Counted from the first letter of the stretch, positions 25,390 to 35,724 are shown. The stretch: 40,494 nt of DNA from Brevundimonas halotolerans (GCF_003730275.1 NZ_QTTA01000009.1:1-40494), one strand, 5' to 3'. Translations and numbers: made by a program. Notes: a model not told the origin generated them from the sequence alone.

Positions 25390-26277
25390 TCAGCCCTCTG
25401 CCTTGAGGATCGCCTCTATGCCTTCGCGGTAGCCGGGATAGCGGGGGCGCCAGGTGAGTTCGGCCTTGGCGCGGGCGTTCGAGAGGCGTTTGGAGTCGAG
25501 GTAGAAGCGGCGCATGCCCTCGGAGACCGAGGGGTCGGTCCAGTCGACCTCGGGCGGCAGGGGCAGGCCCATACGGCGGGCGGCCCATTCGATGACCTCA
25601 TCCGCAGGGGAGGGCTGGTCGTCGCACAGCGTGTAGGCACGGCCGGGATGGGGGCGGGCCATGGAGGCGAAAAGGCCCGAAACGACATCATCGACATGGA
25701 TGCGGTTGAACACCTGACCGGGTTTCCTGACCAGACGGGCGGTGCCGTCGCGCAGCTTGTCGACCGGGGACCGGCCGGGGCCATAGAGGGCGGGCAGGCG
25801 GAAGACCTGGACCGTCAGGCCCATGCTCTGGCCGGCTTCCAGCCATTCGGCCTCGGCCCGGACGCGGCGGGCGCCGGTCAGGCTGGAGGCGTGCAGCGGC
25901 TCATCCTCAAAGGCCCAGGCGCCGGCGCGGTCGCCATAGACGGCGCTGGAGGAGATGTAGCCGATCCAGTCGGGCCAGGCGCCCGAGGCCGACAGGGCCG
26001 GGATCAGCGCCTTGAGGCCGGGACAGCCCGTGGGTTCGGGCGGGGCGGTGACCAGCAGGGTCTGGACCTCGGACACCGCAGTCTGGAGGGCCGTGGCATC
26101 CTCCGGATCGACGGCGTGAAAGCCCGCGTCGGTCAGTTGCGCGCGCGTGTCGGGCGAGCGCGAGGTCAGCCAGGCAATGCCGCCCTTCGACAGGACGTCA
26201 CGGCCGACAGCCTGCCCCAGCCAGCCGCCGCCGAAGATCAGGATCGACGGGGTCTCGCGGGGACGGGGTGCGGTCAC
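25390..26277 (-). CDS. NAD-dependent epimerase/dehydratase family protein (YeeZ-like)
   Basis: The 295-residue protein has a Rossmann start ILIFGGGWLGQAVGRDVL and an extended-SDR core with YISSSAVYGDRAG (Ser and Tyr of the SDR triad) and an RLPALYGPGRSP stretch. The usual lysine after the tyrosine (YxxxK) is replaced (YGDRAG), as I recall for YeeZ-type proteins, so classic dehydrogenase activity is uncertain. It is 14 bases after the sulfoquinovose synthase gene on the same strand and probably cotranscribed. The substrate is unknown. Confidence 0.83.
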   Translation of the reverse strand: MTAPRPRETPSILIFGGGWLGQAVGRDVLSKGGIAWLTSRSPDTRAQLTDAGFHAVDPEDATALQTAVSEVQTLLVTAPPEPTGCPGLKALIPALSASGAWPDWIGYISSSAVYGDRAGAWAFEDEPLHASSLTGARRVRAEAEWLEAGQSMGLTVQVFRLPALYGPGRSPVDKLRDGTARLVRKPGQVFNRIHVDDVVSGLFASMARPHPGRAYTLCDDQPSPADEVIEWAARRMGLPLPPEVDWTDPSVSEGMRRFYLDSKRLSNARAKAELTWRPRYPGYREGIEAILKAEG

Positions 26278-26291
26278 GGCAGCCGGTCGGA

Positions 26292-27527
26292 TCAGGCCGT
26301 GCGCAGATGGGCGGCGGCGGTGGCCGAGACTACGGGCTCGGTCTTGAGCGCCTCGGCCCGACGGGCATTCCAGCTGGAGACACAGGCGATCTTGGAGGTG
26401 TCGGCCCGGTCGGCATAGCGGCGGGCGATCTCGGTCACCTCTTCCATCAGGCCGTGGGCGAGGGTGATGGGCTTGAGGCCCAGATCGCGGAACTGGTCAT
26501 TGGCGACGACGAGTTCGTTCTCGTCGGCTTCCTGCCGCGGATTGGGGACGTTCTGGACCTCGGCCCCGGCCATTTCGGCCACGGTGAGGGCCAGGTCGCG
26601 GACCCGGCGGCTCTCGGTCATCTGGTTGAGGATCTTGACCCGGTCGCCGGTTTTGGGCGGGTTGTTGAGCGCCAGCTCGACGCAGCGGACCGTGTCCTGG
26701 ATGTGGATGAAGGCGCGGGTCTGGCCGCCGGTGCCGTGCACGGTCAGCGGATAGCCGACGGCGGCCTGCATCAGGAAGCGGTTCAGCACGGTGCCGTAGT
26801 CGCCGTCATAGTCGAAGCGGTTGATCAGGCGTTCGTCCTGACGGGTTTCCTCGGTCTGGGTGCCCCAGACGATGCCCTGGTGCAGGTCGGTGATCCGGAC
26901 GCCGTCGTTCTTGGCGTAGAACTGGAACAGCAGGGCGTCCTGGGTCTTGGTCATATGATAGATGGAGCCGGGGTTCGGCGGGAACAGGATTTCCTGCTCG
27001 GCCGGGCCGAAGTCGGTCTCGACCGTGACCTTCAGATAGCCCTCGGGGATGCGCAGGCCGGCGGTGGTGTAGCCATAGACACCCATGGTGCCGAGGTGGG
27101 CCAGGTGGACGTCCAGCCCACTCTCGACGATGGCGGCCAGCAAATGGTTGGTGGCGTTCAGATTGTTGTCGACGGTGTAGAGCTTGTGCCGGGCCGACTT
27201 CATCGAATAGGGGGCGGCCCGCTGTTCGGCGAAGTGGACGACGCTGTCGGGGGCGAAGTCCTTGATCAGGGCAACCAGGCGGTCGAACTCCTTGCCGACC
27301 GTCATATTGACGAAGCCGATGTCCTTGCCGGAGACGGCCTTCCAGGCCTCGATCCGTTCGCCCATCGAGCGGATGGGGGTCAGGGACGAGACCTCCAGCT
27401 CATTGTCGATGTTCCGGCGCGACAGATTGTCGACGATCGTCACATCCCAGCCGCGGGCCGACAGGTGCAAGGCCGTGGGCCAGCCACAAAAACCATCGCC
27501 CCCGAGAACCAGAACTCGCATCGACAT
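26292..27527 (-). CDS. sqdB: UDP-sulfoquinovose synthase (SQD1/SqdB family)
   Basis: The 411-residue protein begins MRVLVLGGDGFCGWPTALHLS, the hallmark of SQD1/SqdB, and contains GTMGVYGYTT and the catalytic YxxxK in YHMTK, followed by DLHQGIVWGTQT. The enzyme converts UDP-glucose and sulfite to UDP-sulfoquinovose, the head-group donor of the sulfolipid SQDG, or of another sulfonated glycan. No sqdD or sqdX glycosyltransferase gene is next to it. AGGAG is five bases before the ATG at 27527; the second ATG (27521) is also possible. Confidence 0.92.
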   Translation of the reverse strand: MSMRVLVLGGDGFCGWPTALHLSARGWDVTIVDNLSRRNIDNELEVSSLTPIRSMGERIEAWKAVSGKDIGFVNMTVGKEFDRLVALIKDFAPDSVVHFAEQRAAPYSMKSARHKLYTVDNNLNATNHLLAAIVESGLDVHLAHLGTMGVYGYTTAGLRIPEGYLKVTVETDFGPAEQEILFPPNPGSIYHMTKTQDALLFQFYAKNDGVRITDLHQGIVWGTQTEETRQDERLINRFDYDGDYGTVLNRFLMQAAVGYPLTVHGTGGQTRAFIHIQDTVRCVELALNNPPKTGDRVKILNQMTESRRVRDLALTVAEMAGAEVQNVPNPRQEADENELVVANDQFRDLGLKPITLAHGLMEEVTEIARRYADRADTSKIACVSSWNARRAEALKTEPVVSATAAAHLRTA

Positions 27528-27618
27528 ATACTCTCCTGCAATCGCGGACCGGGCCGCCGGGTAATGCCCTAAAGCAAGGGACCGGTGATCCCAAGCCCGA
27601 AGGCGTGCGCTGAACGGC

Positions 27619-28479
27619 TCAGGCGCGCAACAGTTCGTTGACGCCGGTCTTGGCGCGGGTTTGCGCGTCGACCCGCTTGACGATCACAGCACAGTAGAGG
27701 CCGGGGCCGCCTTTGGGGTCGGGCAGGGTGCCAGGAACCACGACGGCGTATGCGGGCACCTCGCCGCGGAACACCTCGCCGGTCGCGCGGTCGACAATCT
27801 TGGTTGAGGCCGACAGATAGACGCCCATGGCGAGGACCGCGCCCTCGCGGACGATGACGCCCTCGGCCACCTCGGCCCGGGCGCCGATGAAACAGCCGTC
27901 CTCGATGATGGTGGGATTGGCCTGAAGGGGCTCCAGCACGCCGCCGATGCCGGCGCCGCCCGACAGGTGCACATTCCTGCCGATCTGGGCGCAGGAGCCG
28001 ACGGTGGCCCAGGTGTCGACCATGGTGCCCTCTTCAACCCGGGCGCCGATGTTGACGAAGCTGGGCATCAGCACGACGTTGCGGCCGATGAAGGACCCGT
28101 GGCGGGCGACGGCGCCGGGCACGGCGCGAAAGCCGGCGGCTTCGAAGCGCGCATCGGTCCAGCCGGCCCATTTGACCGGCACCTTGTCCCAGTATGGCCC
28201 GGGGCTGGAGTCGGGGGTGCCGGCGCCGGCGTTGGTCGCCAGGCCCATGCGGACATTGGGGTTGAGGCGGAAGGACAGCAGCACGGCCTTCTTCAGCCAT
28301 TGATGCGTCGTCCAGGCGCCGTCCGCCTCGCGCGACGCGACGCGCAGGGAGCCGTCGTCGAGACCCGCCAGGGCGTAGTCGACGGCGTCGCGGATCTCGC
28401 CCATGGTCGCGGTGGAGACCGAGGCGCGGTCCTCCCACGCCTGTTCGATCACGGATTTGAAGTGGGCGGGGTCGCTCAT
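27619..28479 (-). CDS. dapD: 2,3,4,5-tetrahydropyridine-2,6-dicarboxylate N-succinyltransferase
   Basis: The 286-residue protein has the DapD N-terminal helical domain ([12 protein letters not shown]), a left-handed beta-helix of hexapeptide repeats ([39 protein letters not shown]) and the C-terminal domain ([36 protein letters not shown]). It catalyses the succinylation step of lysine and diaminopimelate biosynthesis. Length is typical. Its start overlaps the HAD gene upstream by four bases (ATGA). Confidence 0.97.
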   Translation of the reverse strand: MSDPAHFKSVIEQAWEDRASVSTATMGEIRDAVDYALAGLDDGSLRVASREADGAWTTHQWLKKAVLLSFRLNPNVRMGLATNAGAGTPDSSPGPYWDKVPVKWAGWTDARFEAAGFRAVPGAVARHGSFIGRNVVLMPSFVNIGARVEEGTMVDTWATVGSCAQIGRNVHLSGGAGIGGVLEPLQANPTIIEDGCFIGARAEVAEGVIVREGAVLAMGVYLSASTKIVDRATGEVFRGEVPAYAVVVPGTLPDPKGGPGLYCAVIVKRVDAQTRAKTGVNELLRA

Positions 28480-29138
28480 GCGGCCTCCTTGAGGGCGGTT
28501 TCGGTCAGGAATTCGAGCAGGTCGAGGGTGTGGTGATCGACCCAGTCGCCGATCTCATGGCCATGGCCGTCGCCGACCAGCACCGTGGTCATGCCCAGCG
28601 CCTTGGCCGGGGCGAGGTTGCGCGGCGTGTCCTCGAAGAAAACGGCGCCCTCGGCCTCGAGGGCGTGGGCGGCCAGAAAGCGGCGGAAGGTGGCGGGCGC
28701 GGGCTTGGGCACCAGATCCATGTCCTCGATGGCATGAACGCCCTCGAAGGCGTCGGTGATGCCGATGCGCTCGAGCACGCGGGCGGCGTGATAGCGGGCG
28801 CCATTGGTCAGGACGAAGCGGCGGCCGGGCAGGCGGCGCAGCGCGGCGTCCAGATCCGGATTGGGCTCCAGCGAATCCAGCGGCACATCGTGGACCTCGT
28901 GGAGAAAGGCCTCGGGGTCGACGGCATAGTTGGCCATCAGCCCGGCCAGGGTGGTGCCATGCTCGTTGAGGAACTGCTTTTGCAGCACGCGGGCCTCGCC
29001 CTCGGGCAGGCCGACGGCAGCCATCATGAAGGTGTTGATCCGCTCCTGCACCAGCCGCATGACGCCCTGTTCGCGCGGATACAGGGTGTCGTCCATATCG
29101 AAGATCCAGACGCGGGCGCGGGAGAGCTCGACGCTCAT
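28476..29138 (-). CDS. HAD-family pyrimidine 5'-nucleotidase-like hydrolase
   Basis: The 220-residue protein has the HAD motifs I (FDMDDTLYP, two Asp), II (LTNGA), III (a lysine in VPKPAP) and IV (FFEDTPRNL). The set matches the SDT1/pyrimidine 5'-nucleotidase type, subfamily IA variant 3. It sits between argB and dapD with ATGA overlaps on both sides, so all three are one translationally coupled unit. Whether it serves amino acid synthesis or merely shares the operon is unknown. Confidence 0.88.
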   Translation of the reverse strand: MSVELSRARVWIFDMDDTLYPREQGVMRLVQERINTFMMAAVGLPEGEARVLQKQFLNEHGTTLAGLMANYAVDPEAFLHEVHDVPLDSLEPNPDLDAALRRLPGRRFVLTNGARYHAARVLERIGITDAFEGVHAIEDMDLVPKPAPATFRRFLAAHALEAEGAVFFEDTPRNLAPAKALGMTTVLVGDGHGHEIGDWVDHHTLDLLEFLTETALKEAA

Positions 29139-30061
29139 TGCGCGCGCACCAGGGTGCCGGCGCCGTGCTCGGTGAACAGTTCGACCAGCATGGCGTGCGG
29201 GCGGCGTCCGTCGAGGATGACCACGGCCTCGACGCCCTCGCGGATGGCGGCCATGGCGGTCTGGAGCTTGGGGATCATGCCGCCCGAGGCGGTGCCGTCA
29301 GCGATCAGGGCCTCGGCCTCGGCGAGGGTCATCTGGCGGATGATCTGGCCGTCCTTGCCCTTGACCCCTTCGACGTCGGTGAGCAGCAGCATGCGTTTGG
29401 CGTTCAGGGCGCCGGCGATGGCACCGGCGACCGTGTCTGCATTGACGTTATAGGTCAGCCCGTCCTCGGCCACGCCGATCGGGGCGACGACCGGCACCCA
29501 GTCGGCGTCGGATTCAATCAGGCGAGTGATCAGTTTGGCGTCGACGCGGGTCGGTTCGCCGACGAAGCCCAGGTCGACCTCCTGTTCGATCAGGCTGTCG
29601 GGGTCGCGCCTGGTGCGGCGTGTGCGCTCGACGGTCAGCAGGCCGGCATCCTTGCCCGACAGACCGACGCCGCGCACATCGGCCTGTTTGCCGGCGACGG
29701 TGATCCAGTGGGCGATCTCCTTGTTGACCGCGCCGGACAGGACCATCTCGGCGACCTGCATGGTGTCGGCATCGGTGACGCGCAGGCCGTCGACGAAGCT
29801 GGATTTGACGCCCGCCTTGTCCAGCATGGCGCTGATCTGGGGGCCGCCGCCGTGCACCACGACCGGATTCACCCCCATCAGTTTCAGCAGCACGATGTCG
29901 GCAGCGAACTGTCTGGCGACCGCCGTCTCGCCCATGGCGTGGCCGCCGTATTTGATGACGACGGTCTGGCGGTCGTAATTCTGGATATAGGGCAGGGCCT
30001 CGGCCAGGGTCTTGGCTGTGGTCCAGGCGCGGTCTTCGGATTGGCGTTCGATCTCATCCAT
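29135..30061 (-). CDS. argB: Acetylglutamate kinase
   Basis: The 308-residue protein carries the amino-acid kinase signatures [24 protein letters not shown] (acetylglutamate-binding), [11 protein letters not shown] and [27 protein letters not shown]. It phosphorylates N-acetylglutamate in arginine synthesis. The N-terminal [21 protein letters not shown] is the usual helix seen in arginine-feedback-sensitive ArgB. It leads the operon argB-HAD-dapD and starts divergently from the RTX protease gene, across 181 bases. Confidence 0.97.
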   Translation of the reverse strand: MDEIERQSEDRAWTTAKTLAEALPYIQNYDRQTVVIKYGGHAMGETAVARQFAADIVLLKLMGVNPVVVHGGGPQISAMLDKAGVKSSFVDGLRVTDADTMQVAEMVLSGAVNKEIAHWITVAGKQADVRGVGLSGKDAGLLTVERTRRTRRDPDSLIEQEVDLGFVGEPTRVDAKLITRLIESDADWVPVVAPIGVAEDGLTYNVNADTVAGAIAGALNAKRMLLLTDVEGVKGKDGQIIRQMTLAEAEALIADGTASGGMIPKLQTAMAAIREGVEAVVILDGRRPHAMLVELFTEHGAGTLVRAQ

Positions 30062-30148
30062 GGTGCGGGCTCACTAGATCGGATCGAGGCGGAACGGAAG
30101 CAGGGCGTAGCGGCTCGCGGGCGGCGTGTGGCCCGCATACCCCGGTTC

Positions 30149-30166
30149 ACCGTCAGTTGACCGTCA
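30149..30166. promoter_or_regulatory. Direct repeat in the argB / RTX protease divergent promoter
   Basis: ACCGTCA occurs at 30149-30155 and again at 30160-30166, 11 bases apart, one helical turn. It lies in the 181-base gap shared by argB and the protease. GCTGTAAC (30172-30179) nearby resembles the minus-10 of Caulobacter housekeeping promoters. The regulator, if any, is unknown. Confidence 0.3.
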
Positions 30167-30242
30167 CAGCAGCTGTAACGCTTGTCGTCGGGAATTCCTG
30201 CAGTAGGGTGCCTGCTGGATATTCACGCGAGGGGCTTTCCCA

Positions 30243-33200
30243 ATGTTCGACTCTCTGTTCACTGGTCGTCAGGCGACCGCGCTTTCGGTCTACGGCGGCT
30301 CCGGCAGTACCGGCCGTTTCGTCGAGGACAGCACCGAAAGCGACGCCTATTCGACCTTCGGCGCCATCTCCAGCTACGGCCTGTGCGGCGGCTGCGGTCG
30401 CTTCCACGGCGCCATCGATGTGGGCGATATGGGCGGTGACAGCGGTTATGTGGCAGCCATACTGAACGGCGATGACCGGGGCGGCTTCGGCGACAATGGC
30501 AAACCCTCGCTGGGACCGATTGACGCGGGCATCCAGCTGACGCGGGCCAATCTGTTCTGGGGCGGCGCTATCGGCACGGGAACGACTGTTACCTTCGCCT
30601 TCCGCGCCACCGAGCCCGGCAGTATGCCCAATGGCACGAGCGGGTTCACGCAATTCACCCAGGCCCAGATCACGGCCACCCTGCTGGCGCTGCAGTCCTG
30701 GGCGGATGTCGCGGGCATCACCTTCCAGCAGGTGACTGACGGCGGCACCAACTATTCCAACAATGCCACCATCCTGTTCGGGAACTACTCGTCCGGGGCC
30801 GACGGGGCGGCGGCATTCGCCTACCTGCCGGGCAACGCCGCGACCTCCGCGGTCCAGGGCGATGTCTGGATCAACAACAGCCTGAGCTACAACGCCACGC
30901 CGGTGCTGAACGCCTATGGCTATCAGGTGCTGACCCACGAAATCGGCCACGCCATCGGCCTGCTGCACCCCGCAGACTACAATGCGGGCGCCGGTGTCAG
31001 CATCACCTATGCGGCCCATGCCACCTATTTCGAGGACAGCCGCCAGTATTCGCTGATGAGCTATTTCAGCGAGGAGAACACGGGGGGTGACTTCATCCGC
31101 TGGGTCGGGAATTCGGGCTTCCGTCAGTATTCCGCCGCGCCCCTGATGGACGACATCGCCGCCGCCCAGCGTCTGTACGGCGCCAATATGACCACGCGCA
31201 CCGGCGATACGGTCTATGGCTTCAACTCGAATGCCGGCCAGCCCTGGTTCGCGCCGGACGCCAACGGCACGCTGATCTTTGCCGTCTGGGATGCCGGCGG
31301 CAACGACACCTTTGACTTTTCGGGCTACGGCACCAACCAGCTGATCGACCTGCGTCAGGCGGCCTTCTCGAACGTCGGGGACTACATCGGCAATGTCTCG
31401 ATCGCGCTCGGCGCGGTGATCGAGAACGCCATCGGTGGCTCGGGCAATGACATGATCCGCGGCAACTCGGGCAACAACAGCCTGCGCGGCAACGGCGGCA
31501 ATGACCAGATCGACGGCGGCCTGGGGATCGATACGGTCGTCTTCTCGGGCAACCGCAGCGCCTATACCATCACCTGGAACGGCCAGATCGGGACGGTGGT
31601 CGGGCCCGACGGGACCGACACCATCACCAATGTCGAATTCCTGCAGTTTGCCGACCAGACCATCGCCGCCGCACCGACCGGGGGTCTAGTCGTGTCCGGC
31701 GACATCACCAGTGAAACCATCAACGGCACGGCGTTCGGCGATGCCATCAATGGCTTGGGCGGCAATGACACGATCAACGGCCTGGCCGGCAATGACACCC
31801 TGGACGGCGGCTTTGGCAACGACATCCTGAACGGCGGCGACGGCGACGACATCCTGATCGGCGGCTTCGGCAACGATACGCTGAACGGGGGCAATGGCTA
31901 TGACATCGCCGACTATTCGACTGCGGTCGGCGGCATCACGATGAACGGCACCTCCGTGACCGGCGCGGCGGGCAACGATACGCTGAACAGCATTGAGGAG
32001 GTCATCGGCTCGACCTTCTCGGATAACCTGACCGGAACTGCCGGCAATGATGTGATCCGCGGCGGCGGCGGCGTCGATGTCATCAATGGCGCGGGCGGCA
32101 ACGACCGCCTGTACGCCGGGGCCCCGGCCGAGGTTGCGGCCCCGGACGTGATCAAGGCCCAGAGCACGGCCAACACCAATATCGGTGCGGCCGTGTCGCT
32201 GACGGGCACCTTTGACCTTCTGGAGAATAGCGACATCGTCAATTCGACGACAATCCCTCATTCGACGGTCCGGGCCACGGTGAACGGAGCGGGTCGGGAA
32301 TTCTACGCCTTCACCGTCGAGGCGGGCGATCAGGTAACGCTGGATATCGATGGCGCCAGTTTCGATACCGTACTCCGGATTCTGGACGTCAACGGGGCGC
32401 AGTTGGCCGTCAATGACGACGCCGCGACCCCGGATGGAGCGTCGACCGACTCGGGCCTGACCTTCACCTTCAGCGCGGCCGGAACCTACTATATCGAGGT
32501 GTCCCAGTGGGCGGCCGGCGCCGGCGCCTCGCTGGTGACCAGCACCCCGCCTGCCAATGGCACCTATACGCTGCACGTTTCGGTTCCCAGTGCCCCGGCC
32601 GTGCCGCTGACCCTGCAGGGTTCGACCCTGGACGGCGGGGCCGGCGATGACGAGCTGTTTGGCGGTGCCGGTCCGGACCGGATGTATGGCGGCACCGGCA
32701 ACGATACCTTCCACGTCGATGGACAGCAGGACATCGTCTTCGAGAATGCGGGTGAGGGCTATGACACGGTCGTGTCGTCGGGCAGCTTCTACCTCTACGA
32801 CAATATCGAGGCGCTGACGCTGTCGGGCACGGGCAACTTCTTCGGCGTCGGCAATGCGCTGGATAACGTCATGACGGGCAATGCGGGCGAGAACCTGCTT
32901 CTGGGCGGTGCGGGCAATGACACCATCCACGGGGGGGCGGGCAATGACAGTCTGTTCGGCGAGGCGGGGAACGACACCCTGCATGGCGGCGCGGGCATCG
33001 ATTATCTGGTCGGCGGTGCGGGCAATGACGTCCTGTTCGGCGACGGGGATGCGGACGCCCTTTATGGCGAGGACGGCGATGACGTCCTGTGGGGGGGCAG
33101 CACCTTCCACACCGACATCCTGGTCGGCGGCGCCGGCAATGACATCCTGCGCGGCGACAGCGGCCTGGCCGACTATGACTTGATGGACGGGGGCTCGGGC

Positions 33201-34232
33201 GACGACATCTACTGGGTCGACACGGGCGATGATCTGACGTTCGAGGCGGCCGGGGGCGGTAATGACACCGTCTATGCCGATGTGAGGGTCGCCAATGCCG
33301 GCGTCTATCTGTACGCCAATGTCGAGAATCTGGTGCTGGTCGGAACCACGGCCTTCGGGGTCGGCAACGAGCTCAACAATCTGATGATCGGCAGCGGCTC
33401 GGGCAACTATCTGCTGGGCGGCGCGGGCGATGATGTGCTGGACGGTCGCGGCGGCAATGATGTGCTGTTCGGTGAGGCCGGTAATGATGTGTTCGTCTTC
33501 CAGCCCGGCACGGGCGGCGATGTGATCGGCGACTTCACGATCGGCCAGGACCGGATCGACCTCAAGGCCTTCGGCTTTGCCAACTTCGCCGATCTGGCGG
33601 TCAACTTCAGCCAGGTCGGAGCCGACGGGGCCATCAATCTGGGCAATGGCGACTTCATCGTCCTGCACGGGGTGACCATGGCCAATCTGACGGCGGCCGA
33701 CTTCATCTTCCCGGGACAGGCCTCTCCGGCCGATGCCCTGGCGGGGATCCTCGCCGCCGACGATGCGCGCTTCGCGGCGCCCGCGCCGGCGCCGACCGAG
33801 GGCGAGACCGGGGCCGGGCCGCAGGTCCTGCCGTCGGCGCCCGGAGACCTCGTCTTCGACGGCAAGGCGATCGGGCCCCAGGTCCTGCCGGGTCTTGCGG
33901 ACGATGACTTCATCATCCCGTCGAAGGACGTCGCCGGGCCGCAGGTCCAGCCGACGGCCGGGGCCGGTCCGGAGACGAAGGATGCCGTCGGACCCCAGGT
34001 CCTGCCGGGCCTAGGCGAGGATGACTTCATCCTTGGCAAGGGGGCTCTCGACACGACCCCGCAGGTGCTACCCGGTGCGGACGAACTGGCCGACACCGAT
34101 GCCCTGCCCGACGGGGTCGCCCTCAAGATGGCGATCTGGGCCGAGCAGGGGCACAACCTCTTCCTGCCCGACACCCCGGGTGCCGAGCCGGTCGACCCCC
34201 TCAACCCGAACCACGACTGGGGCTGGGCCTAG
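30243..34232 (+). CDS. Secreted serralysin-type RTX metalloprotease with PPC domain and repeat tail
   Basis: The 1329-residue protein has no N-terminal Sec signal, as expected for type I secretion. Residues about 60-330 form an M10B protease: His232, His236 and His242 in [12 protein letters not shown] with Glu233, and the Met-turn LMSYF (Met272, Tyr274). Blocks of RTX nonapeptides (GGxGNDxL/I) follow at about 399-433, 505-560, 600-627, 799-830, 879-952 and 1050-1090, folding into calcium beta-rolls. A PPC domain (about 640-785; [15 protein letters not shown]) is inserted between blocks. The M10_C-like end, finishing LTAADFIF at about 1156, is where the secretion signal normally ends the protein; here 173 more residues follow, with five PQVLP-type repeats. 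Cys48 and Cys51 precede the catalytic domain. Confidence 0.92.
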   Translation: MFDSLFTGRQATALSVYGGSGSTGRFVEDSTESDAYSTFGAISSYGLCGGCGRFHGAIDVGDMGGDSGYVAAILNGDDRGGFGDNGKPSLGPIDAGIQLTRANLFWGGAIGTGTTVTFAFRATEPGSMPNGTSGFTQFTQAQITATLLALQSWADVAGITFQQVTDGGTNYSNNATILFGNYSSGADGAAAFAYLPGNAATSAVQGDVWINNSLSYNATPVLNAYGYQVLTHEIGHAIGLLHPADYNAGAGVSITYAAHATYFEDSRQYSLMSYFSEENTGGDFIRWVGNSGFRQYSAAPLMDDIAAAQRLYGANMTTRTGDTVYGFNSNAGQPWFAPDANGTLIFAVWDAGGNDTFDFSGYGTNQLIDLRQAAFSNVGDYIGNVSIALGAVIENAIGGSGNDMIRGNSGNNSLRGNGGNDQIDGGLGIDTVVFSGNRSAYTITWNGQIGTVVGPDGTDTITNVEFLQFADQTIAAAPTGGLVVSGDITSETINGTAFGDAINGLGGNDTINGLAGNDTLDGGFGNDILNGGDGDDILIGGFGNDTLNGGNGYDIADYSTAVGGITMNGTSVTGAAGNDTLNSIEEVIGSTFSDNLTGTAGNDVIRGGGGVDVINGAGGNDRLYAGAPAEVAAPDVIKAQSTANTNIGAAVSLTGTFDLLENSDIVNSTTIPHSTVRATVNGAGREFYAFTVEAGDQVTLDIDGASFDTVLRILDVNGAQLAVNDDAATPDGASTDSGLTFTFSAAGTYYIEVSQWAAGAGASLVTSTPPANGTYTLHVSVPSAPAVPLTLQGSTLDGGAGDDELFGGAGPDRMYGGTGNDTFHVDGQQDIVFENAGEGYDTVVSSGSFYLYDNIEALTLSGTGNFFGVGNALDNVMTGNAGENLLLGGAGNDTIHGGAGNDSLFGEAGNDTLHGGAGIDYLVGGAGNDVLFGDGDADALYGEDGDDVLWGGSTFHTDILVGGAGNDILRGDSGLADYDLMDGGSGDDIYWVDTGDDLTFEAAGGGNDTVYADVRVANAGVYLYANVENLVLVGTTAFGVGNELNNLMIGSGSGNYLLGGAGDDVLDGRGGNDVLFGEAGNDVFVFQPGTGGDVIGDFTIGQDRIDLKAFGFANFADLAVNFSQVGADGAINLGNGDFIVLHGVTMANLTAADFIFPGQASPADALAGILAADDARFAAPAPAPTEGETGAGPQVLPSAPGDLVFDGKAIGPQVLPGLADDDFIIPSKDVAGPQVQPTAGAGPETKDAVGPQVLPGLGEDDFILGKGALDTTPQVLPGADELADTDALPDGVALKMAIWAEQGHNLFLPDTPGAEPVDPLNPNHDWGWA

Positions 34233-34240
34233 GGACACCC

Positions 34241-34269
34241 GAGGCGGCCCGGTCGCACCGGGCCGCCTC
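34241..34269. terminator. Perfect 12-bp hairpin between convergent genes
   Basis: GAGGCGGCCCGG (34241-34252) pairs perfectly with CCGGGCCGCCTC (34258-34269) around TCGCA. No T-run follows on either strand. It lies nine bases after the protease stop and probably acts as a terminator or RNA 3'-end stabiliser. Confidence 0.6.
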
Positions 34270-34330
34270 CCCCGTCCCTCTGCGGGGGATCAATCGCGGC
34301 GGCGGCTCTCGGCCCGGTGCGATCCACCGA

Positions 34331-35587
34331 TCAGGCGATCGAACCCCCGGGCGGGGGTTTGCGCGACATGACGACATCGCAGGAGCTGAGCGTCGCCATG
34401 CCGGCGGCCGGGATCTCCAGCAGGGTCGAGTCGAACTGGATCCGCCAGAAGCGGAAGCCCATGCCGGACAGCCAGGCCACATAGTCGGGCACATCGGTCC
34501 GTGAGCCCATCTGGATGATGTCCCATTCCATGATGACGACGATGTCCCGGCGCTTCAGCAGCCGTTTGGCGCCGCGCAGGATGAGCGGCTCGGAGCCCTC
34601 GGCATCCATACGGATCAGGCGTACGTCCTGATCGGCCTCATCATCCAGTCGGGCGGCGGGCACGGTGATCAGCCGGCTGTCAGTGCCGAGGCCACTGGGG
34701 TCCGTCGAGAGCGTACCGCCACCCGCGTTGCGCCGGGATACGCCAAAACTCAGCTCCCCCGGGGCATCAGCCGCCGCCTTGGCCACCAGTCGCGCGCGTC
34801 CGGCGTAGCCATTGAACTTGATGGAGCGCTCTACGAGCCCCGCGAGGTCCGGATTGGCCTCAAAGCTGAGCAGGCTGCCCTCCTCGCCGATCAGACGGGC
34901 CATGGCCAGGGTGTAGACGCCGAAATTGGCCCCGACCTCGATGATGTGATCCCCAGGCCGGACCAGATCGCAAACGGCCTTGTGGATCCAGGACTCCCAG
35001 TATCCGCGCGCGATCAGGTGGGCGCCAACCGCTTCATCCAGCGGATCCACATAGACGAAATGGCCGTCGGTCAGCCGCGCAATGCCCATGTCTGCGCTGA
35101 TCGGGAAATAGCGCTGGGTCTCGACGGGGGCGGGGAGGACGGTGACGGGCACCGGCTCGGGTTCGGGCTCGGGTTCGGGCTCAGGTTCGGGCGCAGGATC
35201 GGGATCCGTTTCCGGCTCGCGCGCGGGCGCGGGCATCTCAATGGGTTCAAGCTCGGGCCCGGCAGGAGCGGTGGGGACCTCGACGACGTCCTCGGGCTCT
35301 TCCGGGAAGACCTCCATGGGCGTGGCGAACACCCGGCGCACGAGGGCGGGTGTCCAGACGCGGGCGCCGCGGACCGGGCCCCTGCTGAAAGGGACGCGGG
35401 ACCGGGTCGTCGTCTCGACGTCCGGCGCGGGGCCGAATGGCAGGGATTCCCGAGCCTGCAGGGCCGCCGTCCAGATGCGACGCGTACGGGCCACCCGGCG
35501 CGGCGCGCGAACCGTCAGGATGCGGCGCTCCATGTCGGCTCCGAGCACGAGGGCACGAAGTTTCTGCAAGATGGACTGGATCAGCAT
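34331..35587 (-). CDS. FkbM family methyltransferase with long proline/glutamate linker
   Basis: The 418-residue protein has a basic N-terminal region (1-100), a linker with a (PE)n run at about 132-146, and a C-terminal FkbM methyltransferase domain starting near 190: the SAM-binding motif IIEVGANFGVYTLAMARL, the acidic LLSFEANPDL, and LIRMDAEGSEPLIL. FkbM enzymes methylate sugars or polyketides. The position next to capsule export genes suggests a surface glycan. The linker is encoded by a hexamer tandem repeat. It is divergent from a second FkbM gene. Confidence 0.87.
   Translation of the reverse strand: MLIQSILQKLRALVLGADMERRILTVRAPRRVARTRRIWTAALQARESLPFGPAPDVETTTRSRVPFSRGPVRGARVWTPALVRRVFATPMEVFPEEPEDVVEVPTAPAGPELEPIEMPAPAREPETDPDPAPEPEPEPEPEPEPVPVTVLPAPVETQRYFPISADMGIARLTDGHFVYVDPLDEAVGAHLIARGYWESWIHKAVCDLVRPGDHIIEVGANFGVYTLAMARLIGEEGSLLSFEANPDLAGLVERSIKFNGYAGRARLVAKAAADAPGELSFGVSRRNAGGGTLSTDPSGLGTDSRLITVPAARLDDEADQDVRLIRMDAEGSEPLILRGAKRLLKRRDIVVIMEWDIIQMGSRTDVPDYVAWLSGMGFRFWRIQFDSTLLEIPAAGMATLSSCDVVMSRKPPPGGSIA
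35154..35195. repeat. Hexanucleotide tandem repeat (proline/glutamate codons)
   Basis: GGCTCG/GGTTCG hexamers alternate about seven times, encoding Pro-Glu pairs in the minus-strand FkbM gene. Copy-number change would alter linker length by two residues per unit without shifting the frame. Confidence 0.7.
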
Positions 35588-35724
35588 TCTAACCCCTGAG
35601 CGGCGGTCTCCGCCCCGTCGGGGGCAGAGCTAGCAGAGCCCGATGGCCAGAGCCAGCCGGGCAGAACCCTCCCTGCCCCGACCGGGACGGGCCGCAAAGG
35701 TTGCGTCCTGAAGGGGTTGGCCGC

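Noticed and set aside
31686..33668. 660-residue frame antisense to the RTX repeats
   Set aside because: The repeat periodicity of the real gene produces a repetitive mirror frame (IIA-x-AA patterns).
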